Positions 25,842 through 37,925 of a stretch of DNA of 64,000 nt are shown here, piece by piece. The stretch comes from Progne subis subis. Lineage: Eukaryota; Chordata; Aves; Passeriformes; Hirundinidae. The first letter of the stretch is position 1, and the number at the start of each line of letters is the position of its first letter. The stretch spans positions 21,599,188-21,663,187 of the forward strand of contig JAKJHU010000037.1 in the NCBI GenBank assembly GCA_022316685.1. The letters are read 5' to 3'. The position numbers were made by a program, and so were the translations under genes. Below the pieces are notes generated by a model. The model ran no database searches, was not told where the DNA came from, and worked only from the letters and a program-made list of their open reading frames with translations.

Positions 25842-28618
25842 CAAATTAACTAGTAATTACACTCAGACAGCAAAATTTTAACATTTTTATTTTTTCTTGT
25901 GTATCCAGAGAGGCTCCATATGCACATGGGAGCTAACCATGCCCCTTCACTGTAGCACAGAGCCAACTGTTCATCTCTTGTCCTGACTATAGCTGAAGAA
26001 GGCTACACATATTGAATAAACTGCACCCATTGTTCAAATCGGATTGAACTGGAGTTTGAGTGTTACTTGGCCAGTGAAGGGAATTAATTTTATTCTTTCT
26101 GTGGGAATAATGATCTTCTACAGAGGAGGACACAATGTCTTTGTCATTTCTCCACTGTCAATGCCCTCGCTTCATTCTCCCTTCTGCTGAGTTTGAAGCC
26201 CATAAGTGTAAAGAGAGAGTTAACTTTCCTGGAGGTGTATAAGTGGGTGGAGCAACCAGGGACTCTGACTGATTGAGTTAGAGCTCCAGGAGAGAACATC
26301 CCAGCTCAAAGACAAGGATCACAGGCAGGATGTGATTTGAAGCTTGCTAATCCTTTGGTTTGTCTCTGCCCTTGGCCTGACTGGTGTCAAAGAAATGATG
26401 GGGCCGAGGTGTTCAGGAGACTTAGCCCACACAGCACTGATGCTCTGCCTGCTTGCAAAGAAATGAATAGTAAAGGTTATTAATTATGTGCTCCTAGTTA
26501 AAGCAGTAGATGGCCTTCTCCAAAAGGACACAAAGAATAGAAGAAAATGTGCCATATGTCTTAGATATTCTGACACAGGATGACAAGCTAGAGGTGAGCT
26601 GAAGAAGAAAGGACAACTTCATGTCCTCCGTGAACACTTTAAAGTGCGTGTGAGGGATCAGTCTGTGTGAAGAGGTGAACGTGCCACAAACAGCATGGCT
26701 TTGTTGCTCTAAGCTGATAAATGTGCACACAGTTTGTGGTACGTTCGTGTCTGTGCTCCGACCTTGTGCTGAGGGTCGTGTGAGGAAGGCCGCTTATGTA
26801 ACTGCCTGGGTTGTTCAGGAGGCTCTGCTCTTGTTTTGTAGCTCTCCTTTTTCATCTCCCAGTTAGCAAGACCAATTAGTTCCTCTGGGCACTGGCCTTC
26901 CTTGTGTCATATATCGTTCTGTATAATACAGACAGGAAAGTCCTGCCCCAGTCAAGCATTCAAGAAACGGTCAGTGTGCTGTAAGGTATCTTTAGGACCT
27001 AGGGAATATTGCTTTGTGTGTTGTTGTGTCATCACTGTTAAAAAACCAAAACAAACAAAAAACCCCACACTAAAATTAAAAAAAAACCCTTCCAAACTCG
27101 AAAACTACCCCGGTCTCTCTCCTTTTACAGACTTGGGGGTGATGCTTTGTAAGTAAGGAAGTCTATTTCTGTAAAAAAGCAGCACTTTTGTGTCTCTATC
27201 CTGTACATTCATGTGGAGAACACAATTACAGGTAGCAACAATGTCTTTTTAGTCTGCCAGCTTGTTACCTGAATTGTGAGCCTCAAGCTGTATTCCCCAA
27301 GATCTCCTCTGAGATTTACAGCCATAAAACTTCTTGCAGAGCTGGTCCAAAGGCATCACCATTAACACCGAATCACAGGCAGTGAAAAACCGTGCTGAGA
27401 AGCTCACTGTAGACACCCAAAGTCTAAGAATCCAGAGAAGGACTAAGGAAATGCAGAAATAAATAAGCTTAAGCAGAAGTGAGCTAAAAGCAGAACTTTA
27501 AAAGGAAAGTTTCCATGACCCCTTGAAGAGAAGCAGCACATTGCAACGTGCTTCAGCCCTGTAAACAGGGTATGTGGTTTCCTTCTAAACAGTTGGGTTT
27601 AGAAGTTAATAATTACTTCTAACAAGTTTTGGACTTCATTTTTTAGAGTTGTTTCAGAAACAGTGGTTTTCTTAATTAGAGGAACAGACAACTTGGAGGC
27701 AGTGTGGGGTTAAAATCCAGATCTCTGCGCTTCAACTGCACAGAACAGAGAACTGGGACAAGATAACTCAGAGCTTTAACTCAAATATGCATGCCTCTTC
27801 AAGTTAGTTATCTGTAGCTATTTCCCCTCCCTCTGCTACTCCTGCCTGTCCAGCAAAGATGTTCCATCAACTCACAAGGCAGCCACTGAACTGCTGCAAA
27901 GTACAGCTTGGTTTGCTAAAGAGTGGTCAACACCTTACCTTAATGTGATTGACTGTTGATTTTATGATTGTTTTTTAAATCCAAAGTGTGAAACTTGCAA
28001 AAATTAATAGATACAAACCATAACTGAGCGAGCAGCTGTGTAGGAAGGAGACCGTTCTCTGCACATGTACTTAACAAAATCTTGCCTGTTGTTTCTCTGT
28101 ATCTGATAATTGCTGACTTTCTTGAAAGCAGTTACAATCAGCTATCAGCAGCAACAACAAAAAAACGGCAAAAAGCACACACATACAGCACCTCCCCCCC
28201 AAAAAAAACCCCAAACCAGTAAAAATGAAGATGTTAGAAGCAAAAGCTTTTAATAGTTAAATAGCTAAAAGGTACTTTTAAAAAGAAGTTGTGCTGATGT
28301 CTGTGTCCTTCCCAAGCTAGCGTTTACCCCAGTTCCCCTGAACTCTATCATGTAGCAAGCTGTTTGTGGCAAAGGATTAAACATGGCTTGCTTGTCACTG
28401 GATGTGATAAATCCCTTCCCTCCCTCTCCACCCGGCAGCAGAAGCAATGGAGATTTAACTAGACCAAATCAAAACCAGCTTCCAGAAAACAAATATGATT
28501 TTAAATTGTCTTCATAATCGTGCAATGGTTTAGATTACATTTCTTAATGAATCTTTTTTAATATAATGTGTAACACTGGAAAGCATTTTAAAACCTGATT
28601 TTATTGGTCTCTTTGAAG

Positions 28619-28706
28619 GGCGTTAGGACTGTTTAGTCTGATAGACAGTCTGTGGCCTCCAGTAGTGCCTGTAAAAGTTCCTGGACAAAGCCAAGACTCT
28701 GAAATG
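28619..28706 (+). CDS. SPIDR: SPIDR internal exon (LFSLIDSLWPP segment)
   Basis: The frame reads ALGLFSLIDSLWPPVVPVKV, then PGQSQDSEM. The acceptor is 'ttggtctctttgaag' ending at 28618 and the donor is ATG|GTAAGT at 28707. The single first base completes the codon carried from 19316, and the exon ends in phase 0 to meet 31038. The nearer AG at 28625-28626 would break the frame with an early stop, which decides the start. The FSLIDSLWPPV core fits my recollection of vertebrate SPIDR. Confidence 0.87.
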
Positions 28707-31037
28707 GTAAGTTTTGTTGTTATGGATATGAATTTTGTCACTCACAGCTAGTATTTTTGGTGGTGGTATAATCATGTTTACTTTGGGAATCAAAACCCTC
28801 TCCTTCTTTTTACCTACCAAGTTTTCTTTTACTTATTCTGACAACCTCCCAGGGTAACCTGAGGCCTTCTGGATCAGCAGCATCTTCCCAAAAGGATGCA
28901 ATTAGCCCCTTATTAATCCTCTAGAGTTAGAATGATAAGATGTCCAGGCAAATTCTTCCTCTCTTCTCCTTGCAGGAGTAAAGAGATACTAGGTGTCATG
29001 GAGTCTGCTGAGAAATCTATATATAAGGATGTTAAATCATTCTTTAAAAGCACTTTTCAGCCTTAGACTTGAAAGCACTTTTCTGAAGATCAGCTTCTGT
29101 GAAGATAATGACTGCTGGAATCAGGTCTCTTACTAGTTAGGATGACTTATGACTGATACTTGCTTCATGTGAGGTCAGAAGGATGAGCATAAAAGTAATT
29201 ACTAAAGATTAATGAAAGTTTCTGTGGTTTTAGGGGATAGGAAGTATGTTGCTATATATTTGCAAAGCTGAAATCACATCTGTAATTTTACTTCAGTTAG
29301 TTTTTGACTTTGAAAAGGTGTTCTGTCACATCAAATCATTTTGGTAATATGAGACCATTTGAGAATGGGTAGCCAAGTGCTTGGGCTTTCTTGATGTTCT
29401 TGTATAGGCTGTTCTTTGGGAAGAAGTAAGTGGTATCAAAAATTGGTTTTAGACCAAAGGAGTCAATATGAAAAAAAAAAAAAAAAAGAGAGAAAGCTGG
29501 ACATAAACAAGTTTCAAAACCAGGGAATATTGAAGGTAGGTATTACTAGTTATTTCTAAAGTCCAAGAATCTTTCCTCTGCAATGTAGAGTGTTCTTTTC
29601 ATCATGCAGGGGTTTATATCGAAGAATAAAAAACTCAGATCTCAGTTAAAAATAAAATTGAGACTGAAACTGAATGAAAGAGCTGTGCTCTCTTTGATTC
29701 TCCCTTTCATCAAAATATTTTGTAAGTCTCAGATGAATGGATGAGTTTGTGCATTAAAATAATGTGGGCAACAGAATGGGAATATCTATGGCTGAGGCAA
29801 AGCTCTCAAATGTCATTCAGTGTTGTTATGACTTGTTATTTCTTCATTTTTTCTGTTTTATTAGCAATATAAAAATGGAGGAAACTTGCCATAACCATGT
29901 AATTTACACTTCTGTCGTGGCCTTGAAATAGAAATTAATTTCACAAAGAACCACAGCTTGCATTCTGATGCTCCACATTTTTGGCTGGATGGAATTCTTT
30001 CAGTTGAGATACGTTTTTCTTCATACAAGCAGTATAGGTTTATGCACAGTTTTATGGAAGCAGTTTTATACATTGGTACATAAATAATATTGCCAGCACA
30101 AAGCTAATGTTGTTGGGAAGTGATCTGTGGAATGGATTTCTTTTGAGCTGTATGTACATTCAAATACCTTCTTTAACGCTGTCAGAGGCAAGCAGAGTTT
30201 GGGTATCAGCTTCATTTGCTTTTGTTTTCCTTTAAGCGGATTCTTTTTAATGGGTGGGCAACTTGTCTTTAATATATTCATATTTCTTCTATTAAATTAA
30301 ATGTTTTATTAACAACAAACGTTGCTAAAAGAGAATTTTACCATATTTGCAATAAAAATTATCTTCTAGCATTGTCTTGTCTTTTCTGAGAAGTCTTTCC
30401 AGCCTGGGACCTCTCTAAGTGGTGATTGATAAAGTTGTTACGTCATGGTACTTTTTAAGGGGAAAAGAAAAATCTGGCATACCACAAAGAGAGCAGTTCT
30501 TGCAGCTCTTGCATTCCTGTTCTTCATTATCTCCTTGTGCTGTCCTGGATTTAATTTGGCAGCTTTAAAAGTTCGGCAGCTGTTTACTATCACAGAAACC
30601 CACCCACATGCAAAAGTCCCCAAATCTCAGGAAAGCTATGGGTATTTAAAAAAAAATACAAAAAACCAAAACCAACCACCACTAATCGACACACTCCTAC
30701 CACATAATAAAAATACACAAAACAACAAAAAGCACCTTGAAATAGTCACTGTGTTTGCCAAGTATGCCGAGTTACGAGTTATTTTTGTGATGAGGATCAA
30801 TGTTAGATTATGGAAAGAATGATACACACAAGCTGATTTCACTTATAACTTGTGACTGTTGGTTTATTAACTCAGCTTTTACATCAGAGTGCTTGTTATT
30901 AACCATATAATTTTGTTTCCCCATCCATCTTAAAACGTAAATTGTTTTGTTCATTTTGCCTATTACTGTAAAACTTGACTGGTTAAATTAAAGTGCCTTT
31001 TTTTACGGTCGCATTTCTTTTTCTTATTTTTTAATAG
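28707..31037 (+). other. SPIDR: SPIDR intron, about 2.3 kb
   Basis: AT-rich, phase 0. It contains an A tract at about 29470-29487 followed by a short GA run. A 125-codon chance frame (30445-30822) crosses a low-complexity A/C-rich stretch near 30650-30730. Confidence 0.8.
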
Positions 31038-31181
31038 ATGACAACTGATCTTCCTCCTCCCAGCTTCTGTTACATTCTTACTGTTCAGTCTGGTGAAATA
31101 CATGTGGAAGTGGATGAGGAAGAACAGATTTCTAATTTGTACCAGCCACCAGCTGTTCATGGTCTAAAGGAAATTCTTCGG
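31038..31181 (+). CDS. SPIDR: SPIDR internal exon (PPPSFCYILTVQSG segment)
   Basis: Forty-eight codons read TTDLPPPSFCYILTVQSGEI, then HVEVDEEEQISNLYQPP and AVHGLKEILR. The acceptor is 'cttattttttaatag' and the donor is CGG|GTAATC. Phase is 0 at both ends. The ATG at its first base is internal sequence, not a start codon. The Y-I-L-T-V strand followed by an acidic loop and LYQPP suits a small beta-barrel-like region, which is an inference only. Confidence 0.9.
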
Positions 31182-31276
31182 GTAATCTGCTTTACAAATC
31201 AGATAACACACACTCCTTACCCCTGGGTTTCTGGTGTGGCAGTTGTACTCATTCCCTATCTTTGCACTATTTTCAG

Positions 31277-31336
31277 ATCGATGGTTGTAACGAGCGGTGT
31301 AGCTTCTGGGCCCAAGTGCTTTATCGAAGGCTGCAG
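31277..31336 (+). CDS. SPIDR: SPIDR internal exon (20 codons, CNERCSFW)
   Basis: A 60-base exon, 'IDGCNERCSFWAQVLYRRLQ', follows a tiny 95-base intron (31182-31276) with acceptor 'ctattttcag'. Its donor is CAG|GTAATC. Phase 0 to 0. The CNERCSFWAQVLYRRL wording follows naturally from LKEILR in the preceding exon. Confidence 0.9.
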
Positions 31337-34300
31337 GTAATCTTTTTATTTAGCAATGAATTCAACATAAAATCAGCATAATGTCTGTGTGAAGAAGATT
31401 CATCTTGTTTAGGGGTAACCCCAATGCCAGGATTATCTTCAAGAATTGCATGGGCCAAATTATCACCGTGTGTAAAATGCTTCTGAAAGGTAAAAACAAG
31501 CTGCATCGCCAGTTTCAATGCCATTCAGTCTAGCAAGTGAATTATTCCTGAACAAATTGCTATCCAACCAGAGATAATACTGCACTCTGGAGAGGGACCT
31601 CACAGGACGTTAGCTGTGTTAGGAACGTAGCAAGAAGCTCCCAGTCAGTTGGGTGTTGGGGGATAGAGTGGAAAGAGATGATGGTTAATAAAAATACACT
31701 TTTGCTCTTTTCATACAAGTGTGTGGGTGATTTTCATTGACTTCCATAGAAGCCCCTCAGGCAAATTTGGCTTTTATGGTGCAGTAAGTAGTGAAAGGGA
31801 GGCACTCTTAGGTAAATACATCTGCCAGAAAGCTTACGGTTATGTTTTATTTGTTTCTGAATGATGCTACGATGTTCTTTCAAAATGTTGCTAGCTCCCT
31901 TAGTAGTTAAAGGAGGGGTTTTTTGTTCGCTGATTTATTTATTTTGTCCCGGCGACTGGATCCTCAGTACAGCCAGCACTGAATTCTAGCGGAGAATAAT
32001 TTGCAATTGTCCATCAGCTCCACAAGAAACAAAGTGTGAATCAAAGCATATGAACCAAAGACAAAGAAATTCCAGAACGGCCAGCAAAATAGCTGGAGAT
32101 GCTTCCCACAAGTTTGAGACATAAATTTAATTTAGGTCTTGTCCTTTTGCTGCAAAAGCCAATGAATTATGATTTAATTTTTAGGCAGGGAGTACTTTTA
32201 ACTGCTGAGAGGAGGGGTATGCCTTGTATTTTCTCCATGCTAGTTGAGAATGTAACAGAGCATTTGCAAGCATGGGATTAGGGCTAGCTGGATGGGATCA
32301 TCAGTGTGCCAGCAGAAAGATGGACACGTACATGCGTAAATTCCTATTTCCAAGAAACCTCTTCCAGTGAAAAATGAAATAAAATTGCAGACTTGGGGCA
32401 TCCTAGCCAAACATTTTTGAATTCAGGAATGTCTACATCTAAAATTCTGATGTGGATTATCAATATTCTTGTGTAAAAGCACTTCATTGAATTAGAGAAA
32501 AGATGAAGCGTGCAGGAACAGATGTGATTTTGAAGAATGGAATATTGAGTAGCAGAAAAAAAGGTGTATGGGTTTTTTCTTGCTCCTAGGAGGTTTATTA
32601 ATTGTTTTTTTAATGGCTATTCACTTGCTGAACTGTAAGCACTAAATTTTTATAAGTGAACAACATGAGTGCTCATAATTTTTTTGGAAGTAATGATGGA
32701 AAAGCGGTAGAAGATATCCTTCTTACATTTAACTGTCTGGATAAACTGCTCTAGGAATGTAAAGGTATTTACTTGCTGCTAGTGTATCACCTGCCTAGTC
32801 CTTCCAGAAGATCATGAGCAGCAGCTTGTTTCCTGCAGCTGCCTTTGCCTTTTGCCTTTTACCCTTCACAGGCAAAATCACCAAGTTGTAATAAGTGAGG
32901 AAGGGACAATGGCTTGGTTTGGTTTTCAGATTCATTGTTAAATAATCTGCTATGTGAGCTGATTCAGATGTACCTTTAAAAAATAGTATTTACTCTCTGT
33001 AGCTACAGTATTAAGTACTTAAATTAATATGACTTAATTTGTGTGAAGGAGGAATGGAAATATGCTTTTTTTATTAGTCAGAATCCGAACTGTGGTTCAG
33101 AAGGAATATGAGGAAATATATTCCATCTGTGGTTAAGGAGCTGTCCTTCCTTATAACTCAATCCTGCTGCTATTTGTCTGTTGGGTCCTCTCTGTTCAGA
33201 ACAAATTGTCACACATAGCAAGATGATGATTTTATACTAACTTGTGATTTTTGCTGTCATTATTATTTACTTTTTGGATAATTTTTTCTGAAAGACAGCT
33301 TTTAATGTGTTAGTAATTCTCAAGGGACAGATGTAAAAGTTCTTTCTTCGAAGCTGTCCTAATGTTATCTGTGCAGAGGAGGTGCCCAAATGTAAGTAGG
33401 CAAAACAACAACATCAGTGCGATAGGCAGTGTATGCTGTATTAAGGCATAACTGCTATATCTGAGCTGTGAATTTTTCCAGTTGCTGTTTACAGTTACCT
33501 CATTTGCTCTGAGACTGGAAGCATGAACAGAAAGCCAGGTTTAGCGTGGCTGATGGTTTCATAGTTAGAATTCAACCAAAGACAAAATGCTGGGGGTTTT
33601 GTTGCATTAGCTTCTGCTACAGACATGCAGCTCTGAGAATGAAGTGCTACACGTCTTTCCAGGTGTTGTAGTATTTAATTTTCAGTTAAATGTTTTAAGC
33701 ATTAATTTTTGATCAGCAGACTAATTTAAAAGAGTGACAAAACCATTTTAAATTAATAAAGTTGTTTAATCTTAGATATTTTAAAATATCAGAATCTTAA
33801 AATTTGCAGGTTCTTTGCACTGGTAAATATGAAATAAGTTTTGATATTATATATTTGTACCTGTCTGGGGCGGGAGACTTACACTGTCATTTCAGATTCA
33901 TATATCTCTTACTTAGGAGTTATCTGCTTCCTTAACTTTATGCATCATTGGGATATATAGGGATATTTGTTCAACTGAAAGAAAAAGCTCCACTTTGCAG
34001 CTTGGTTATGCTTGGGAATCTGATAACACAGTACCTAGAAAATGTGCCCACAGAGAAATGCTCTTTCCTCTTTTTTTTTTTTTTTTTTTTTTAAGACAAA
34101 AATTATGTAAGTCTTAATAAAACCATCCACTTATATTTTTATGTATGCCATATAGATAGTATAAATATATAATGCATTTTTTTTTTAGAAAATATATTTC
34201 CAAATCCCATGTACAGTCCAAGAAAATTATCATAAAGTGTGATGGTTTACTGATGTAAAGCCAAGAGTCCAGAGAGTCAACCTCAGAAAGTTAATTTAAG

Positions 34301-34507
34301 GTAGAGATTTTAAGGCTTCTATCTCAAATAAGGAATACAAAAAAATTCTAGTAAACCTTTGACTCATTATCCTGTACAAGCCCTAATTGTAATAATTTCT
34401 GTCAGTTTTATGAGTTATTTAAATAAGAAGATGTTTAGTCTTTCCCTCCATTAAATAATTAACAATTGCATTACAAATTTGTATCTTTTTTTTTTTCCTA
34501 ATCACAG
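31337..34507 (+). other. SPIDR: SPIDR intron, about 3.2 kb
   Basis: AT-rich phase-0 intron with a T tract at about 34070-34093 and a long pyrimidine tract before the next acceptor. No transposon or RNA gene was recognised. Confidence 0.8.
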
Positions 34508-34707
34508 TCAAAACACAGTGCTCCTACAGATCAAAGAGAAACGTTGTTGTTTGTGACTGACTCCACACTGCAAAATGTGGTTCACGGGATTCCAAAAGTT
34601 GTTGCTGTGTCAGTCACTGCGTCGTGTGTTCTCAGCGTGGAAATCATAGAGGCCCTCAGTGCTGGCTCTCGACTTTGTCTTCTTCAAGGATGCTCTGTGG
34701 GGAAATG
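34508..34707 (+). CDS. SPIDR: SPIDR internal exon with an apparent one-base frame problem
   Basis: The frame starts SKHSAPTDQRETLLFVTDST, runs through VVHGIPKVVAVSVTASCV and ends near SAGSRLCLLQGCSVG. The acceptor is 'ttttttcctaatcacag' and the donor is ATG|GTAAGC. Only this frame is open from the acceptor. The exon is 200 bases and leaves two bases, but the next exon needs one. Removing a single base near the GGGG run at 34699-34702 would give V-G-N-G-R-I-I-C at the junction and restore continuity. The cause may be a sequencing error, a real frameshift, or an unrecognised micro-exon. Confidence 0.85.
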
Positions 34708-35707
34708 GTAAGCTGTGCATGTGGTTTGGAGGCAGTTGGAGTCCCCCAGAAACAGCACCCAGGTTATCTCTGATACCACAATATGTGACCTCCAGAGAGG
34801 TCGCTTTCATTATCAGCTGAAGATGAGACTTTGAAAGTTTGGGATGAGAAATTTGAAAGGGATTGTTATTTCAGCTTTCTGAAAAGGTTTCTTTTTCTGT
34901 ATTTTTGGCTTAATCTTGAAAGTGAAGGAGAAATTCAGTGATGTTGTTGTAGGTCCACCAGTACTGCTGTCAGTCTGATGGCTGTTGGATCTGATGACCA
35001 GTGTCAATCAAATTTGTGAGCTGATAGAAGGCTCAAAAATATTAAGAAATTTGCATGTCCTTAGATAGAGAAATTTTACAAACTCTCCTAAACCATCTTA
35101 GCTGTGAGACTTCACTCCCATACAGATCATGAAACGATGGTTGTTCACTTTACTTTCATTTTTAGTCACTCTTTTTTGAGGTACAAGTTTAGTTCTGTAT
35201 GGTGGCTGCAGGGCTAGTTCACATCTCGCACCTTCAGTCAGTTCTAGAATGTCAATGAACTGGAAGTACAAAGCTGTTCTAAAGGCTGTGTGTCCTGAAG
35301 CAAAAATCTCTGCTCTGGAGATTAAAGCATTGCATGCACCTACTCTTTGTAATCTTTGAAGCAAAGTAGGACCACCTGAAGGGATGCCCAAGCTTATTAT
35401 TACCAAGAGAGAGAGATGCGATGCAGTGGCATCTGGGCAGCATCAAACTCTCTTCTGGCATGTTCAAACTTTTAAATTTCTTTTTCTTCAAATTCAGATT
35501 TCTCTGTCTCCTCGGGAGTTGCAAAGTGTAACAAGAGCGTGGTGCATGTGTCGCTGAAAGCAAAATATTTTGTCATTGAGAAAACCTGATGGAGTCTATT
35601 CATCTGTTTGGTAGCTGGCAGAGATCGTTGTCTTCATTGGCCGTGACAATTAACGTGGTCACCTTTTTCCTTGTTACTGTACTGAGTTGAAATGTCTTTT
35701 TTGGCAG
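34708..35707 (+). other. SPIDR: SPIDR intron, exactly 1.0 kb
   Basis: Searched by eye for a micro-exon of length 3n+2 that would repair the phase mismatch. One 47-base possibility starts after 'ttgttatttcag' near 34874, but it encodes a phenylalanine/leucine-rich string unlike its surroundings and uses a weak donor. Nothing else was found. Confidence 0.7.
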
Positions 35708-35860
35708 GTCGGATTATTTGCGTTGAACGTACTGTTCTCTTGTTACAAAAGCCTCTTTTGTGCTCGGCTGCCGGTGCTGACCTCAGTGAGCTGACTGGCC
35801 CTGTCAGACTCGATGAGCTGGATTCTACCACACAGGCCAACTCCGTTTGTGCTCTCAGAG
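35708..35860 (+). CDS. SPIDR: SPIDR internal exon (RIICVERTVLLLQKPLL segment)
   Basis: The frame reads RIICVERTVLLLQKPLLCSA, then LSELTGPVRLDELDST and ANSVCALR. The acceptor is 'gtcttttttggcag' and the donor is GAG|GTTTGT. The open frame requires one incoming base and leaves one (G), which pairs with GT at 41243 to give glycine. The other two frames contain stops. This alternation of short hydrophobic strands and charged turns is typical of the gene's C-terminal region. Confidence 0.88.
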
Positions 35861-36386
35861 GTTTGTACGGCCTCGCCTGAAACGAATGCGGTTAATTATT
35901 TGTGCTCGCTTTAATCTTTTGTGTCTTTATATTGATTTCTTGAACAAACAGCGTGGAGGGATAAAAAAAGCGTGGCATTGCTGTGGGTCATTAGGACATT
36001 TAAGATTTTATGCTTCTTTGTGGGCTCTGTTTGCCTTTTGCTGGCCAAGCTCTGCTCCCACTCACTCGTACCCCAGGATAAATGTTTAATGCACAATCTG
36101 TTTCATTATATTCCTTCCTTCGCTGTCTTCTTTCAGGAGCCTTCTGTTCACACCAGCCTTGTTGATGTTGGCAACAATGAGTTGTACCAATATTTTTTAG
36201 GCTGATGGGTAAGATATGTTACCCAGATCTTGAATGGCTAGGGGTTAGTGACTGATTTCCCTGGAGCTTTGCTGCAGAAGGACAATTTATTATTTTACCA
36301 TAGTAATTTAGCATAATGTGGCCAGTATTTGCTCACCAACCACTTTGGATCATAGCTTTGTCTAATATCTTGGTCTTACCACTAAC

Positions 36387-36467
36387 CATGCAGAAACATT
36401 TCTTACTACAGATTTTCTAATGTTTCCAAATCATGCAGAAACATTCTCTACTGTGTATTTTCTAATG
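36387..36467. repeat. Two 36-bp copies at 45-bp spacing
   Basis: Copy one is 36387-36422 and copy two is 36432-36467. Both begin 'catgcagaaacatt' and end 'ttttctaatg', with a few differences between them. This is a local duplication in a SPIDR intron. Confidence 0.8.
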
Positions 36468-37859
36468 CTTTGTCCAGACAGCTTCTTAAACCTCCCAGCT
36501 GTACAGCGCCTATGAGAAAAAGTCCTTAAAAGCCCAGCAACTCCTCAAGGCTATTTCCTTCATTAATTTAACTTGTATTATTCCAGTAGCCCTTGTAGAA
36601 AAATCTTGATGCACTTTTGCATTTACACCTTCAAGTATTCACTGGAGCATTTGAAATTAACTTTAAAATTACAACAAAATAACGGTTTTCAAATTAATTC
36701 TTCAACTATAATATGTTAGACTGAGAAGACAGTTTGAAACCAAGCAAAGCCTTTACTAAACATACCTGCTGCTATGGTAGAGCCACAACTTAGCAATGCC
36801 GTCTGTGATTAATTTCTGAGCACCTTGCAGCGGCAAATGTTGAACGGCGCATAATGGAAACCAACAAGCACCACTAAAGGCACTTCACTCAAAGCCTTGG
36901 TTGTTATGTACCATATCTTGCATTGATACAGCTACCTGAAAGATATTTCTGTCACTGGGTATGAAATGCTTTTTGACTTTTTTTTTAACCTCTCCAGTAG
37001 TTATGTTAAGACTTGTCACTTCTCTGCTGTTAATTTTGTGATTATGAGAAGTGCCTGTCTTCTTTTTTCTTGTTGACAGTGTTCACAGTAGGATAAAGGA
37101 AACATCTCTCTGTCCTTTCTTTTTCCAGCAGAGCAAAGAAAGTACACCTTTGTGATCTGTTGTGTAAACAAGTACTTACTTTACACACATGGGAGATGTC
37201 ATGCTTTGCCTGTCCTGTATTACAGATAGAAGAGTGACGAAAGGAGAAATTAATCCTTCTACCTTGTCTTGTTTAATCTGGAATTTGTGCAGGCTAGCTG
37301 TTATCAGTATATTCCCACACCTGAATACCAACATACACTATAAAATACCTTCTTTATACTTATGCTGCTTCAATATATAGATGAAAACTCTCACTTTTGT
37401 GTGTACTGAAATAATTTAATAGCATTCAAGAGATTTATTCACTGGTTTGGGTTTTAATTAGGTAGTGCCTACATCTTTCTGCTGAACTAATGAAACTAAT
37501 AGCATTGACCCTGCTTTGTTGGTGGGAGAACATACTTTTTGTGGAGTAACACATGGAGGGAGATGTATCATCTCTAAAATTCAATCACTGTCCCTTATCT
37601 CCTAAGTCAGAGAGTTGTTAGTCTGGCTTTCAATGAGAAGCAGATATTACCTCATTCATTCCTTTTCTTTGTGCATCCTCTCATTTCTTGTACTTTTGGT
37701 CACCTATGTGTGCTGCACATTGGCATCCTCCCACCTAGCAAAGAGGCTGCAAAGGCTTTCTCTAACCCTTCTTGAAGGACTGTGCCTTCCTGCTCCTTTG
37801 GAAGGAACGTCTGAAATTCCACCAGTCCAAGCTCCCGCTTAAAGCTGGGCCCTGGACAA

Positions 37860-37925
37860 GCTTGGTACAACTCTGGACTGGATGTTCTTCAGAGGTTCCT
37901 TCCCCATCAAAACAGAGAATGTTCC
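37860..37925 (+). mobile_element. Short CR1-like 3' fragment
   Basis: The words 'ctggactggatgttcttcag' and 'aggttccttcc' resemble the plus-sense CR1 3' end (ACTAGATGATCTYTAGAGGTCCCTTCCAACC). Only this short stretch is recognisable and no tail repeat is kept. Confidence 0.35.

Larger units (their letters stand above)
19317..28618 (+). other. SPIDR: SPIDR intron, about 9.3 kb
   Basis: The flanking exons join in frame across this interval (two bases carried, then one), so no further exon is required. It contains an AT palindrome (19516-19549), a long T tract (21224-21284), a GA dinucleotide run (24414-24433) and T tracts near 23647-23667 and 25816-25841. A CAG|GTAAGT at 19906-19911 looks like a donor but has no credible acceptor before it. 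Confidence 0.75.

Noticed and set aside
30650..30740. C/A-rich stretch reminiscent of mitochondrial sequence
   Set aside because: Too short and of low complexity; no recognisable mitochondrial gene continues on either side.
34874..34920. 47-base micro-exon that could repair the SPIDR phase mismatch
   Set aside because: The encoded string is a phenylalanine/leucine-rich run from a T-rich tract and its donor is poor; a one-base indel explains the data more simply.
36137..36204. Exon-like EPSVHTSLVDVGNNELYQYF after 'ctgtcttctttcag'
   Set aside because: In the open frame it would need phase 0, but the previous exon leaves one base, and it runs into a stop. The 35860 to 41243 join is already in phase.
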